A DNA stretch of 64,000 bases from positions 119,426 through 183,425 of the forward strand of contig JAIUJO010000186.1 of NCBI GenBank assembly GCA_023846275.1, given 5' to 3'. Made by a program: the position numbers and the translations under genes. The notes below the pieces were generated by a model. The model had not been told where the DNA came from and did no database searches. It worked only from the letters and a program-made list of their open reading frames with translations. Positions 1 through 12,962 of the stretch are shown in pieces; the first letter of the stretch is position 1; the number at the start of each line of letters is the position of its first letter. Source of the DNA: Vanilla planifolia. Taxonomy: Eukaryota > Streptophyta > Magnoliopsida > Asparagales > Orchidaceae.

Positions 1-1081
1 TGCATACATGTGCACATGTGTGGCTATGTGTGGCTGTGTGATGTGCTGGGGTATGTATGTATGTGTGCGAGCCTGTGTTGCATGTAAGTATGTGTTTATG
101 TGTGTGTATGTGTACATTTTGGTGTGTACATGCATTTATGAGTGTGTATGCATGTGTGCATCAGTCTCTATGCATGTGTGAGTGTCAATGCATGTCTATG
201 TGCATTTTTTTGTATGCTATGCAAGTAAGATTGTGTGCATGTGACTACATGTGTGTGTGAATATGCATGTGTGTGTGTGATTATGTATGTGTATATGTGT
301 CCATGTGTGCAGTTATTTGTATCTATATGCATATTTGTGAGTTTTGTGCATGTGTGCACATCTAATTGTGTTTGTGTGTGTGTGCATGTGCATGCATGGG
401 CTATGCATGCATATGTGTATAAGTGTTTTTGTATGATTATGTGTGTGTGTACTTGTGTATGTATTAGCGTGTGTGTCCATGTGCACGTGTGTGTGTTTTG
501 GTTCTTGTGTGTGCATGTGTTTTTGTGGTTGTGTCCATGCATGTATGCATATGTGTGTAGATGTGTGTCTACATGCTTATTGATGTCTAAGTGCACTTGT
601 GTGGGTTTGTGAGTGTGCATGTGCATTTGTGTTAGCAAGTGTGTAGGTATGTGTATGTGAGAGTGTGTGTGAAATTGCATGCACATTTGTTTGTGTGTGT
701 GCATCGATGTACATGTGTGCATGTCAAGCATGCAAGTGCGAGTCTATTGTTGCTTGTGCTTGTACATGTGTGCAAGCATTCATTTGGATGGGTGTGTGTA
801 TGTGGGTGTGTCTACGTCTATGTGTGTGTACGTGTTCATGTGCATGTGTGTGAAAGTTTGTGTGCATGTCCTTGTGTTTTGTGCATCTGTGCATGCACAT
901 GTGTTTATGTATTTGTGCACATGTGGGTTTGTGCATGTGTGTTTGTCTTGTGTGTTACATCATGCATACATGTGTGTGTTCGTAAGCAAGTGTGTGCAAG
1001 TGTATATATGTGTGTGCATGTTCATGCATGTGTGCATGCATGTGTTTGCATGTTTGTGTGTGTGTGTGTGTGTTTATTTGT

Positions 1082-1817
1082 ATATATGTGTTTGTTCACA
1101 TTTGTGTACATGATGTGCATGTGTGTGAGTGCATTTTTGCTTGTGTGCATTTGTTAGTTTATGCATGTGAGTGTATATTTATGTGTGTGTGTCTGTGCAT
1201 GTCTGTGTATTTGTTTGAATGTTTGTATACATGTGTGTGCATGTGTGATCAAGTGTCAATTTGTTTTAATATGCATGTGTGTACATGTGGGTACCTGTGA
1301 GTATGTGTGCATGTACATATGTTTGCATGTGCATGCACATATGTGTGAGTGTTTGTCCTTGTTTGTCTATGCATCCATGCATTTTATGTAGGGGTGCAGG
1401 TGTGTATGCATGTGTGTGTTTGTATATGTGTATCTGTGTGTGCATATATGTGTTTGTTCACATTTTTGTACATGATGTGCATGTGTGTGTGAGTGCATTT
1501 TTGCTTGTGCGCATGTGTGCATTTGTTAGTTTATGCATTTGAGTGTATATTTATATGTGTGTGTGTGTGTGCGTGCCTGTGTATTTGTTTGAATGTTTGT
1601 ATACATGTGTGTGCATCTGTGCTCAAGAGTCAATTTGTTTTAATATGCATGTGTGTACATGTGGGTACCTGTGAGTATGTGTGCATGTGCATATGTTTGC
1701 ATGTGCATGCACATATGTGTGAGTGTTTGTCCTTGTCTGTCTATGCATCCATGCATTTTATGTAGGTGTGTAGGTGTGTATGCATGTGTGTGTTTGTATG
1801 TGTGTATCTGTGTGTGC
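1082..1817 (+). repeat. Tandem duplication, two units of 362 and 374 bp
   Basis: Unit 1 is 1,082-1,443 and unit 2 is 1,444-1,817. Both begin with ATATATGTGTTTGTTCACAT, both carry GTTTGTCCTTG followed by a TGCATTTTATGTAGG segment, and both end TATCTGTGTGTGC. They differ at only a few sites plus a TG-run length change, so this local duplication is much younger than the block duplication. Confidence 0.85.
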
Positions 1818-1986
1818 GTGAGTGTCTGGTTGTGTGTATGGGTACTTAAGCATATGTGTGTGTGTACTTCTGTGTGTGTGTGTGTGCATGTGTGCAAGTG
1901 TTTGTGTGCATGCACTCATGTCCTCATGTGTGAGTACAAGTGAATGTTTGGGCATTGGTATTCTTGTGGATGTGTATGTGCATGTG

Positions 1987-2046
1987 TGTGTCAATTAGTG
2001 TGTTTGCATGTGTGTATATATGTGTGTCAATTAGTGTGTTTGCATG
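1987..2046 (+). repeat. Two-copy direct repeat, period 36 bp
   Basis: The 20-mer TCAATTAGTGTGTTTGCATG and its flanks occur in the copies starting at 1,987 and 2,023. The spacer is TGTGTATATATG. Confidence 0.8.
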
Positions 2047-5000
2047 CATGTGTGTATGTGCTTATGTGTGTGTGCATGTGTGTGTTTGTATGTGTGCTCA
2101 GTTTATGTGTATGTATAAGTGTGTTTTATTCTATGTTCTATGCATTTGTGTGCATGCCAATGTGTGTGTGTGTGTATGTGTGCATGGGCTTATGTGTCTA
2201 TGTGTGTGTGTGTGTGTTTAGCTGCATGGGTGCATGTGTTTGTGTGTTTTGTGTATGCATGTCAGTGCATGTGTGTATTATTGTGTGTGCATGTGTGAGT
2301 GCGACTCCGTGGGTGCATGCATGTGTGTATATGCATGTGCATGTGTGTGTGATCTTCTGTGCATGTGTTAGTATATGTGTCTAATGGCTTGTGCTCGTGT
2401 GTTCTTCTACATGTGTGTGTGTATGTGTTGGCGTGTTTGGTGTGTGCGTGCATATGTTCATATGGTTGTGGAAGTGCATGTGTGTGTGGGTTTGTGTCTG
2501 CATGCTTGTGCATGTGTGTATGCATGTGTATGTTTGTGTGTGGGAACATGTGTGTGGGTTTGTGAGTGTGCATGCATGCATTTGTGTGTGTGTGTGTGTT
2601 TGTGGGTGTGTGTAGATGTGTGTGCATGTGCATGCATACATTTACATGCTTTTATGTGCCAATGCACACATGTAAATGTGTACTTGTGTGTGTTCGTGTG
2701 TATGTGTATTTGTGTATTTGTCTGTCTGATCATTTGAGTAAGTACATGTGCATTTGTGCATGCATAGAGGCACATGTGTGTGTGTGTGCATCTATGTTTG
2801 TGTATGTGTGCATGTGCATGTATAGGATTATGCATGTGTGTGTGTGTGTATGCATGTTTTTATATGTGCATGTGTTTGTGTGTATGCCTATGTGTGATAG
2901 AGTGAGTGCTTGTGTGTGTGTGTGCATATGCATCTGTGTGTATGGATGTGTGTGTGCATGTTTGTATGGTAGTGTGCCCACATGTGTATCTGTATGCATC
3001 TTCATGTTTCAATACTTGTGTCCTTATGTGTATGCATGTGTGTGTGTGCACTATCTTGTGTGCGTTTTGCTTATGTGTCCACACGTGCAAGTTCATGTAT
3101 ATGTCTGTGTTCATGTGCATGTGTGAGTTTGAGTGCACAAGAGTGTATGTGTGTTCATGCATTTGTGTGAGTGCATGTGTGTGTGTGCTTGTACAAGTGT
3201 GTGTATATGTGCATTTGTTTGTATGCTTGTGCATATGTGTATGTGCATGTACGTGCAAGTGAACGTGTGCATTGTGTATATGTGCATGTCCATATGCATG
3301 TATGTGGTTATGTGTGTGTGTGTGTGTGTACATATGTACAGGTGTGTGTGGGTGTCAACATGCATGTTTTTCTTATGTGTATGTGTATTTGTGAGAATGT
3401 GCATTTGTGTACATGTGTGTATGTGTGAATGCATACATACGTATGTGTGGTTGGGTATGCATGCCAATGTGCATGTGTGCATGTGTGCTTGTGTGAGTGT
3501 GTTTGTGTGCATGCATATGTATGTGTTATGTGTGTGCGTGATCATGTTTGTGTGTAGTTGTGTGTGCATGTGTAAGTCTATGTGTCCTTTTTATGTGTAT
3601 GTGTGTGTTTGCATTCCTGTGTGCATGCACATGGATCTGTGTATGTGTACATGTGCATCTTTGCATATGCACATATGTGTAGGCATATGTGTGAGTGTGT
3701 CTGTGTGCACGTGTTTATGCATTTGTGTGCATGTGTAGGGATGTACAAAAGTGTATGTTTGTGTGTGTATGTCTGTGCATGTGCATATACATGTGAGTGT
3801 ATGCATGTGCAGGTGTATGTGTGTGTGCGTGCATGTGCATGTGCATTTGTACAAGCATGCTTGTGTGAGCATAGGTTTGTGTGCATGTATGTGGGTGGTT
3901 GTATGTATGTGTGTGCACATATGTGTGTGTGTTTGTGCATGTGTCTATGCATGTATGTGTATAAAAGTGTTTGTGTGTATTTTTATGGGCATATGTGTGG
4001 ATGCCTAGGTATGTGTGTGTTCATGTGTCTATATGCAAGTATGTGTGGGTGTGTGTGTTTGTGTGTGCTTATGTGCATCTGTACTTGTCTGCATGCATAC
4101 GTATGTCCATATGTATGTGCATGGGTGTGTGTGTATGTCTACGTGTGTGCATGTGTGTGTCTGTGTGTGTCCGTTTATGTGTGGTATGCATCCATGTGTG
4201 TACGCATGTGCTTGTGCATGTGTGTGTCCATGTGTGTCTGTAAGTGTCTATGTGTGTTCATGTCTCTATGTGTGTTCCTATGTGTGTGTGTGTGCATGTG
4301 CTTGTTTGTATGAGTGCATGCATGTGTTTGTGTGCATATGTATGTTCGTGTGTCTGTGTGGGTGCATGTGCGGATATGTGTATGCATGTGAATGCACATG
4401 TATGTTTTCTTGCATGTGTGTGTTAGAATTCTATTATATGTGTGTGTATAAGTCTATGTGCTTAAATATTGTTGTTATTGTGTGTGTCTTCATTGGCATG
4501 AGTGCGTTTGGTTGTGTGTATATTTGTGTGTTCATGTGCATGTGTGTGCATGTATGCATGTGTGTATATGTGTGCATATGGGCATGTGTGTTCATGTGAG
4601 CATGTGTATGTACTTGTATGCGTGTGTGTGTGTATATATCTATGTGTGCTTGTTTGAATGCATATGCATGCAAGTGCATTTGTGTAGACACCAGTGTGTG
4701 TGTGCCTGTGCATGTACATGCACGTGTGTATTTTTTATGCATTTGTCCAAAAATGTGTGTGCATGTAGGTGCATTGCCCATCTATGTGCAAGTGTGTATG
4801 TGTCTTCATGTATGTGTATGTGCATATGTTTGTATGTTTGTGTGCTTGTATGCATCTGAGTGTATGTGCATGTGTGTGCATGTGTGTGTGTGTGCATGCA
4901 AGAGTGTGCACGTGTGTTTACATGTGTGTGTGCCTATGTGTTTGTGTGCTTTTGAATGAATGTGTTTGCATTGTGCATGCATGTGCATGTGTTGTTTTTG

Positions 5001-5553
5001 TGTGTGTGTGTTGATGCACATGTGTGTATGTGTGTGCTTCGATTCATGTGTGCATGTGTGCATGTGCTTGCATGTGTTTGCAAGCGTGTGTTTGTGTGCC
5101 TATGCATGTGTGTGTATGTTCAAATACCAATATGCACATGCTTGTGTGTATGTGTGCCCATGTCTGCATGAGTGCTTATGTCTTTTTGTGTGTGCGCATG
5201 TAAGTGTGTGTGTATATGTGTGTGTAGTCGTTTGTCAATGTGTGTTTGTAAATGTTTGTGCATAAGTGTATGAGCATGCATGTGAGTGTGTGTTCATGTG
5301 CATGTGTATGTGTGTGCATATTTGTGTTTGTGTGTATATGTGTGTGCATATGCTTGTACATGTGTATGTGTGCATGTGTATGTATATATATGTGCATGTG
5401 TGTGTGGGTATGGGTGCATTAGTGTGTCAGAGTGTGTGATTATGTGTGTAAGTGCGTCTAAGTGTGTGTGGGTGCATACATGTCTACTTGAATGCATGCA
5501 TTTGTGTGCATGTGTATGCTTGTGTGAGCTTATGTGTAATTGTCTGTGCATGC

Positions 5554-5556
<3 letters not shown>

Positions 5557-5592
<36 letters not shown>
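5557..5592 (+). repeat. Pure TG microsatellite, 18 units
   Basis: This is an uninterrupted TG dinucleotide run of 36 bases, among the longest in the window. Most of the array is broken every few units. A second clean run of 27 bases lies at 55,544-55,570. Confidence 0.9.
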
Positions 5593-5593
<1 letters not shown>

Positions 5594-6017
5594 ATATGAG
5601 TGTGTGTCTCTATGTGTGTGGGTCTATGTGCATGAGTTTGTGTTATCCATGCATGTGTGGATGTGTGTGGGTGTGGCATGTGTCTGTGTGTGCATCTGCC
5701 CACATGTGTATGCACATGTGCATATGCTTTTTTGTGTTTGTACATGTGCATGTGAGCTTGTGTATGTGTGCATGTTCTTATTTGTTTGTGTTTATGCATG
5801 CATGTGTGTGTGCATGCATATGTTTATGGGTACATCTGTGTGGATGTGTGTGCATTTGTGTATGTGTGGCTATCTACATATTAGTGCATAAATCTGTGTA
5901 TCTGTGCATGTGTCATGCGTGTGTGCATGTGTATGTATATGTGAGTGCATGTGCTTTTGTGGGATTTTATGTGTGTGTGTGTGCATGTGAAAGGGTTTTG
6001 TGTTTGTGTGTGTGTGT

Positions 6018-6028
6018 GGGGGGGGGGG
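6018..6028 (+). repeat. G11 homopolymer
   Basis: Eleven consecutive G follow a TG run. Long G tracts are otherwise absent, apart from G8 at 61,287-61,294 and G7 near 61,770. It is probably slippage within the microsatellite. Confidence 0.85.
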
Positions 6029-9000
6029 TGTTTGGGTGTTTATGTGTGTCTATGTGCATGAGCATTCATGCATACATAAGTGTGCATATGTGTGTGTGTG
6101 TGTGCCCACACGCACATGATTTGTGTGTAAGTGTGAGTGTGTAACTTCATTTGTTTAAGGTTGTATGCTTGTGTTTGTGAGCATGCCTACGTGCGTGTAT
6201 GTGGATGTGCATGTGTGTGTGTGTGTGCATGTGAATTTGTTTGTGTGTATGTGTGCATGTTTGTGTCAATGTGTTCTTGCATGTGTGCATGTGCATGTGT
6301 GCGTGCATGAGTATATGTGAGTGCATGTGTGTGTGTGAGTGTGTTTTGGTATGTGTGTGCATGTGTTTGTGCACATTATGTGCATAGGTGTGTGCATGTT
6401 TGTGTGCATGTCTGTGCATGCATGAGTACATGTTTGTGTGTTTGAGTATATGTTTGTGCATGTAGTTGTGTGTTTGAGCAAATGTTTCTATATGGCTGTG
6501 GATATGTGCATCTATAAGCATGTTTGTATGTGCTTGAATGTGTGTATGTGTGTACATGTGACTGTGTGTGTGCATGTGTTTGTGTATGTGTGCATATATG
6601 TGTGCATGCATACATATGTGTGTGAATATATGAGTATATGTTTTGTGAGTGTATTTGTGTGTTTGGATCTATGTGTGTCCAGGTATGTGTGTTTTTATGT
6701 TCATGTTAAGCATGTGTGCCTACTTATGTGTTGATGTGCATGTGTGTACAAGTATGACTATGGGTGTGTGTGTGTGTGCATGTGTGCTTTGTGCATGTGT
6801 CTTAGTAGCCATGTGCATGTGTGCCAATGTGTGTGCATATATGTGTACGTGTATGTAAGCATAAATGTGCATGTGTGTGTGCATGTGTACCTATGTATGT
6901 ATGTGATTATGCATATGTGCTTATGTAGGTGTGTGTGTATTTGTTTGCATGTTTATATGCATGTGTGCATGAGTGCATGTGTGAGCATTTGTGTATCTAT
7001 ATGTGTGCATGTGTGTGCATGCATGTGTGTGTGTGATTGCATCTACATGTGTGTGCTTGTGTGCATGTGTGGATTTGTGTAGGTGTTTGTGGGTGTGTGT
7101 GTGTTGTCTGTGTGCTTACATCTGCATGCATATGTGTGTGAGTGTGTGTGTACAAATACATATGTACATGCATGTGCATGTTTGTACATATGCGTGGGTG
7201 TGTGTTTACATGTTGGTGTGAGTGTATGTACCAACGTCTGTGTGTATGTGTGAGTGCATGTGTTTGTATGTACATGTGAATCTATGTTAGTGGATATGAT
7301 TATGCACATGTGTGTGTGTATGCATGTATGTGTGTATGCATGTGTGTGTGCATGCATGTGTGTGTGCCAAAGCATGTGTTTTGTCTATGTGTACGCATGT
7401 GCATAGGTACATGTTTGTGTGCATGTGCATGTGTATGTGTGTCTAGTTGTGGGCATGAGTGAGGGTTGGTGTGTATGTGTGTATATGGGTGCACTTGTGT
7501 TGGTACATGTGCATGTGTGTGCATTTGCATTTGTGTGCATGTGTGCATATTGGTGCATAGACATTTGTGTGTGTATCTACATGTGTGTGTGGTGTGTGCA
7601 TGAATGGGTTTATTTGGGTGTGTGTGAGTGAGAGTGCATTTGAATATGTGCATGTGTCTATACATGCATGTGTGTGTGCACATATGTGTGCTTGTGTGCG
7701 TGTTTGTGTTGGTGTGTATATGTGTATGTGTTCATGTGTGTCTAAGTGACTATTTGTGTGCATGTGTGCATGTGTGTGTGCTTGCACATGTCTATGTGTG
7801 TGTGCATATGTGTGGGTGCGTGTATGTGCACATTTGTACATGTGTGGATATGTCTTTATGCATGTGTGTATGCTTATGTGTATGCATGTGCATGTATGTG
7901 AATGTTCTTGTGCATACATGTGTGTGTGCTTGTGTGTGAGTGGATATGTGTATGTGTCTGCTTTCATGTTTATTTATGTATGTGTGTGTATGCTTATGAA
8001 TATGTGTGTGTACCTATGTGTAGGTGAGTTCTTGTGTGTGTGCATGTGTGGGTGGGTGCTAGTGTGCATGTGTCAACGTGCGCATGTGCCTGCGTGTGCA
8101 TGGGAGCACGCGTACGTGCACATGTATGTGTGTGTGTGCATGTTTGCGTGTGCACCATTTGGCATGCATTTGTGCTCAAGTGTGGGGATGATTATGTGCA
8201 TATTTGTGTCTATTTGCATGTATGTATCCGTGTGTCTGTGTGCATGTGCATTCGTGTGTGTGCATCCATACATGTTCTATATGTTTTTATGTATGGATGT
8301 GTCAGTGTATGCTTGTGCATGTGCTTGTGCATGTGCATGTGCATGTGTGTGCATCCGAGTGTGTGCATGGTCATGTGTGTTTGCATGTATGTGCATTTTT
8401 GTGTCAATGCCTATGTGCTTGTCTGTGCATGTGTGCATATGTACAATTGTATGAGTGCAATTGTGTATTAGTGCATGTGTTTGTTTATGCATGTGTGGTT
8501 GTGTTTGTATATCTATGAGTGTGTAGGATTACCTGTGTGTCTCTGTGCATGGGTGTGATGATCTATGGGCATGGGTGTGTGTACGTATGCATGTGCATGT
8601 GTATTCACATATGAGTGCCTCTTTGTGTGTGCAAATACATGTGTATGCATGTGTGTGTACAAGTGCATGTGAATATTGTGTGCATGCATGTGTATGTATA
8701 CATGAGTGTGTGTCCGTCTATCTCTTGTGAGTGTGCGTTTGTATGTGTGTGTATGCATGTGTCTACATTTGTGTCTGTATGTGTGTGTTTGTGTGCATGC
8801 TTGCTTGCATCTTTATGTATTTGTGTGTCTATGTGTGATTGTGTGCTTGTGTTTGTATATATGTGTGTGTGTGTGTATTGTGTGTGCATGATTATCGAAC
8901 CTTGAGTGTATATGCACGTGCTTGTGTGTGAGTTTTGTACATATGCATTTGCATGTGTTCATGTGTGTGTACATGTGAGTGTTTGTGGGTACATGTGTGT

Positions 9001-9792
9001 TATTGAATGTGCTTATGGGTGTGTGTGCATGCTATTATGCACATGTGTGTGTCTATGTGTGTGTGTCTACTTGTACATGCATCTGTGCATGAATGTGTGT
9101 ACATGTGTGTTTGTGTCTGGTTGTGTGTGCATGTGTGTATGCATGTGTCTATGTGTTTGTTTGTGTGCATATGTATGTGCATGTAAGGATGGTGCACATG
9201 CACACAAATGTTTGTGTGTGTTTCTATGTATATGATTGTGTGTGTGTGTTTGCACTTGCATGTGTGTGTGGAAATACACACATGTTTGTGTTTATGGGTG
9301 CATGTGCTTGCATGTCTTTGTGTGTGTGTGCTTATGAATGCACATGTGTGTTCATACGGTTATGTATGTGCATGTGTGTATGTGTGTGCGTGCTTGTGTG
9401 TGCTTATGTGTACATTCGTATTTATATGTGCTTGTGTATGTGTATATGTGCATGTTTGTGTGTGTGTGCATGCATGTGTGCGTATGTTTGTGTATGTGTG
9501 TGCTTGTACTTATGTGTGTGTGTGTGTGTGCGTGTGTTTATGTGCATGCATGAGTGTGTTGTGCATGTTTAGGAGATCTTGTGCATGTGTGCACATGAAT
9601 GTGTTTGTGCTCACGCCTTTGTGCATGTGTGCGTGTGTGTGCATGTGTGTATGTGTGTGCGTGTGCTAGCATGTGATTATGTAATTTTGTACATGAGTAC
9701 ATGCTCTGTTGTGTATGCTTATGCATGTGCCTTTGTGTTCATTTGTGTTTGTGTGCATAGGTCCATTCATGCATGTCTATGCTTATGGTTAT

Positions 9793-9828
9793 GTGTGTGG
9801 AAACGACAAAAGCGGTTGTGTAGTAGTG
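9793..9828 (+). repeat. Non-alternating island, block 1 copy
   Basis: A purine-rich island that breaks the TG alternation and ends in GTTGTGTAGTAGTG. Counterparts lie at 29,271-29,303 and 42,680-42,711. The distance to the element start is 766 bp here and 810 bp in block 3. It serves as an anchor for aligning the blocks. Its function is unknown. Confidence 0.75.
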
Positions 9829-11764
9829 CGTGATTGTGCGTTTCTACTTGGGTCTACATGTTCTTGTGCATGCATATGTGTGGGTGTGTATGTTTGTGTG
9901 TGTGTGTGGGCATGCATCTATTTGTGAATCTTTTTTTGTGTGTGTGCATATCATGTGTGCATGTGTGTATTCGTTTGTGTGTGTACAAGTGTGGGTGTGT
10001 GCACATGCGCTTGTGTTCATGGTTGGTTGGTGTGTATGTATGTGTGTGCTCGTGTGTGCGTGCATGTGTACACATGTGTGTGCATATATGTTCCTGTACA
10101 TGTGTGCTTGTCTACGAGCATGTGTGTTTTTGAATGTTTTACATGTGTGTGTGGGTTGGCTACATGTACTTGTATGCATGTGTGCATGTGATTATGAATG
10201 CACAACCATATGTGCGTGTATGTGTGTGTGCATATGAGTATTCATTCATGTGATTATAATTGTGTGCATGTGTTTCTACATCTATATACATGTGTGTGTT
10301 TGTGCACAATTGCATAGGCACATGCACATGTGCATGTGTGCACGTAAGTGTTTGTATGCGTGCATGTATGTGCATTTGTGTGTCTGCAAATGTGCACATG
10401 TGTGTATGAATGTGTGTATTTTCATGTGCATATGTGCGTACTTATTTGTGTGTATATGTGTATGTGCAAGTGTGTGTGCATGAGTGTGCATGTGTCTGTA
10501 CATCCTTGTGCATGTGTGTGCACGTGTGTGACTGTGTATGTGTGCTTTTGTATGTGTATTTGTGTGAGCTTGTGTGTGTGCATATGTGTGTATTGTTTGC
10601 TATAATTGTTACAGAGCTAATGCATAAAAGGGGTTTGAGTTGGACTTTTAAATTTTTTTTATATTTTTAAAATATTTTCTTAAATTAAAATTTTGTAATC
10701 ATAAAATTATTGATTTTATCATAATACTAAATTAAAATATAAAAAGAAAAAATTATAATTTTAAAAATATTTTTAATAAAATGTTTATTACATGATAAAA
10801 TAATTTTCATAAATTTCTTTTATATACATTTTTAATTAAATATTATTAAAAAAGTGACATGTCATAAATTGCATAATAATAAAAAATAGAAGCAACAAGA
10901 TTTTTTGCTAGTTCGACTTAACATGTGCTTACATCCACCTCTAGTCATTTGAACTAGGATTTGACTAACAAAGTCACCCTCTTTGCTATAGTATGCAGAG
11001 ATAAGCTTTACAAACCACACCCTTTTGTGCTAGTAGGTAGGGGTTCACTATAACAATCTTAATTATAAAAGCTTAGAGTATTAAAGCATAATATAAAATA
11101 AATATTAACTATATTGAATCATTATTCACTTGTAAATCCATACATGACACAAGTTTATAGACTATAATATTGGAATATGAATGCTCATATGAAAAAAGTG
11201 GAAACAATCTAAAAGATTTAGTTTTAAAATATTAAATCCAAAAGATTTAACAATATACATTAACATTATTAAGAAAAATAGAATCAACAAAGATCTTACT
11301 TTAAAATGATCTTTCCTAGAAATATAAGAAAGGAATAAATAAACAAATAATCAATTGTAAAAAAAATCACCAATAAGATGTGACATTGAAGAGAATGTTG
11401 AAGCAAGAAAAAGGAAAAATGAGCTGCAAACACAACTCTAGCAAAGATGCCAAAATTGAATTGTAATTTTCTATTTTACACCTTCACTTTAAAAAATATT
11501 GATGTAGCAAGATTAAAATAATCAATCTTCTAACTCCTAAGGCACCTTAATTTATATTATAATATTTTTATACTTAAATAATTTTTTTAAATGACTAGAA
11601 AGGGACACTCAAAATAGTTGTTACATTTTGGCATCCAAAATGAATTCAAACAGCTTTCTAAAATACTTATTATGAGTGGAAACATGTACTACTATCTGAT
11701 CTAAGAGGATGGAACAAAAGTCGCACAACCTGAATACTAAATAAGGGGGCCAGATCAAATCCAA

Positions 11765-12105
11765 TCCAAAATTGATTTAGAGCATTAAATCCCACATGCT
11801 GGATGGATGATGTTAATGCTCAATAACACTATTCACAAAGACGAAGATGATCTCAACCTTTTGATTGAGCATTATGGATGGATGGTTAGATGAAATGCAT
11901 TATTCACATATGTAGAGAAAATGTCAGTCATTTGATGAGGTTTTATAGATGGATAGTAGGTAAAAATTACTATTCAAAATGATGCATCTGATCTCAATAG
12001 ATTGATCAAGCATGTCAAATAAACAGTTAAATGGAATCTACAAGTCATAAAAATGGATGCAATCTTAATCGTTTGATAATGAAAAAGCACGATCAGATGA
12101 CACTG
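11765..12105 (-). repeat. Degenerate ~70-bp tandem repeats inside the LTR
   Basis: Successive segments 11,765-11,840, 11,841-11,910, 11,911-11,980, 11,981-12,052 and a partial 12,053-12,105 share an order of words: a TTGAT/TTTGAT core, then ATGGATGGAT-like, then a CTATTCAC/CTATTCAAA-like end. The B LTR has a matching set at 44,676-45,000. Element A's own 5' LTR has a shorter, rearranged set near 17,075-17,290. Sirevirus LTRs are known for repeated motifs in U3. Whether these correspond is an inference. Confidence 0.55.
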
Positions 12106-12192
12106 GTTTACTTTAGTTCAGAAGCAAATGGGGTCGCTTTTTAGTCTCACATCACAAGATTTTATATGAACTTTAACATTTATAATACTTCC

Positions 12193-12204
12193 TTTATATA
12201 TAAA
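12193..12204 (-). promoter_or_regulatory. Candidate LTR TATA box
   Basis: The palindrome TTTATATATAAA lies about 0.75 kb into the LTR on the minus strand, where a retrotransposon promoter could sit. The matching positions in the 5' LTR of A (about 17,430) and in the LTR of B (about 45,105) have lost it, so it may also be chance in AT-rich DNA. Confidence 0.3.
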
Positions 12205-12951
12205 GGTTAGCCTAATGGCTTAGCTACCTCTAGTGCTCTTAGCACATTACGCCTAAGCATGTTTGGGAGTTATTTCTTGACCTAATTTAGTCCAAGCTAC
12301 ACAAGAAATTATACCATGATCGAGACTCAGGATTGACCCATTTTAATTCACTCTATCTCGTGACCTATGGCTCCCCCAAGGCTTATTGCCCATTAGTAGC
12401 TTGGGCCACTTAGCCCAACCTTTAAGATTGGCCTGTGTAAGTGGTTAGGCAAAATAGTTTTTAAGCCACCTTTTAAAAATTAATCATGTTTTTTTTACTT
12501 TTGAAGCATTTTTGTAGCAATCAAAATAAATAAAATATTTTTATAAGTATTAAAATAATAATATATAAGAAATTAATGATCACATAAGTGAATGAATGAT
12601 ACTATGCAACCTAATTATATCATATGTAAACAAGTGATATGATAAACAATCAAAGTAGTAGATGTTTTAGAGATAGGCTCTTAATTGTTAGCTACTCTAC
12701 TAAGATATTTATCAATGACTTCTTGATATGTAATTTAAGAAACAATTGTAGCATGACCACTATCATTGCTTGACAATTCTGTACTTGTGGATTACTTCAT
12801 GAAACATTTGGTTAATAATTTTTTAATTAATTGATCCAACAAGAGCTTGAGATGCATGACCTAAAATGCACTCAAATCAAATATTAGAGAAACTATTATA
12901 ATGGTTTCATTATTATGGAACAAGTGATTCTATAACCAAAGGTTTAATAAT

Positions 12952-12962
12952 ATCTCTTTTTT
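12952..12962 (-). other. LTR-adjacent polypurine tract of element A
   Basis: The minus strand reads ATCATCAAAAAAGAGAT directly before the LTR start. Plant copia elements typically have ATCA, A5, then a G-rich stretch and GAT before a TGTTG LTR start. This is where plus-strand DNA synthesis would be primed. It is slightly eroded, with G changed to A in the tract. The B counterpart is at 45,857-45,870. Confidence 0.7.

Larger units (their letters stand above)
1..10593 (+). repeat. TG/CA-rich degenerate array, block 1
   Basis: The + strand is almost wholly TG steps with interspersed CA (usually inside TGCATG), TA and rare CG. Homopolymer C is absent and A is almost confined to CA, TA and GA contexts. 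Rare distinctive words recur in the same order in blocks 2 and 3: positions 359, 1725, 2541, 2967, 3959, 4480, 6488, 6664, 7605, 7936, 9593 and 9793 in this block. A local deletion relative to block 3 lies between about 8,000 and 8,150. I see no gene, RNA or promoter in it. The last 50 bases before 10,594 match the bases before 43,521. Confidence 0.9.
10594..12949 (-). repeat. 3' LTR of element A (about 2.36 kb)
   Basis: It aligns along its whole length with 16,008-18,230 and with 43,521-45,854. On the minus strand it starts at TATTAAACC, a decayed TGTTAAC-type terminus next to the polypurine tract, and ends ...AGCAAACA. The segment 10,891-10,940 reads on the minus strand GTGGATGTAAGC, then GTCGAACTAGC, then a T-rich run. 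From memory, this resembles a stretch near the 3' end of many plant copia LTRs. By eye it is clearly closer to the B LTR than to its own partner LTR. Confidence 0.88.

Noticed and set aside
1-10593. Telomeric or subtelomeric repeat (TG-rich, strand-polarised)
   Set aside because: No TTTAGGG, TTAGGG or yeast-like TG1-3 register is present. CA and TGCATG words are too frequent, and retroelements interrupt the array.
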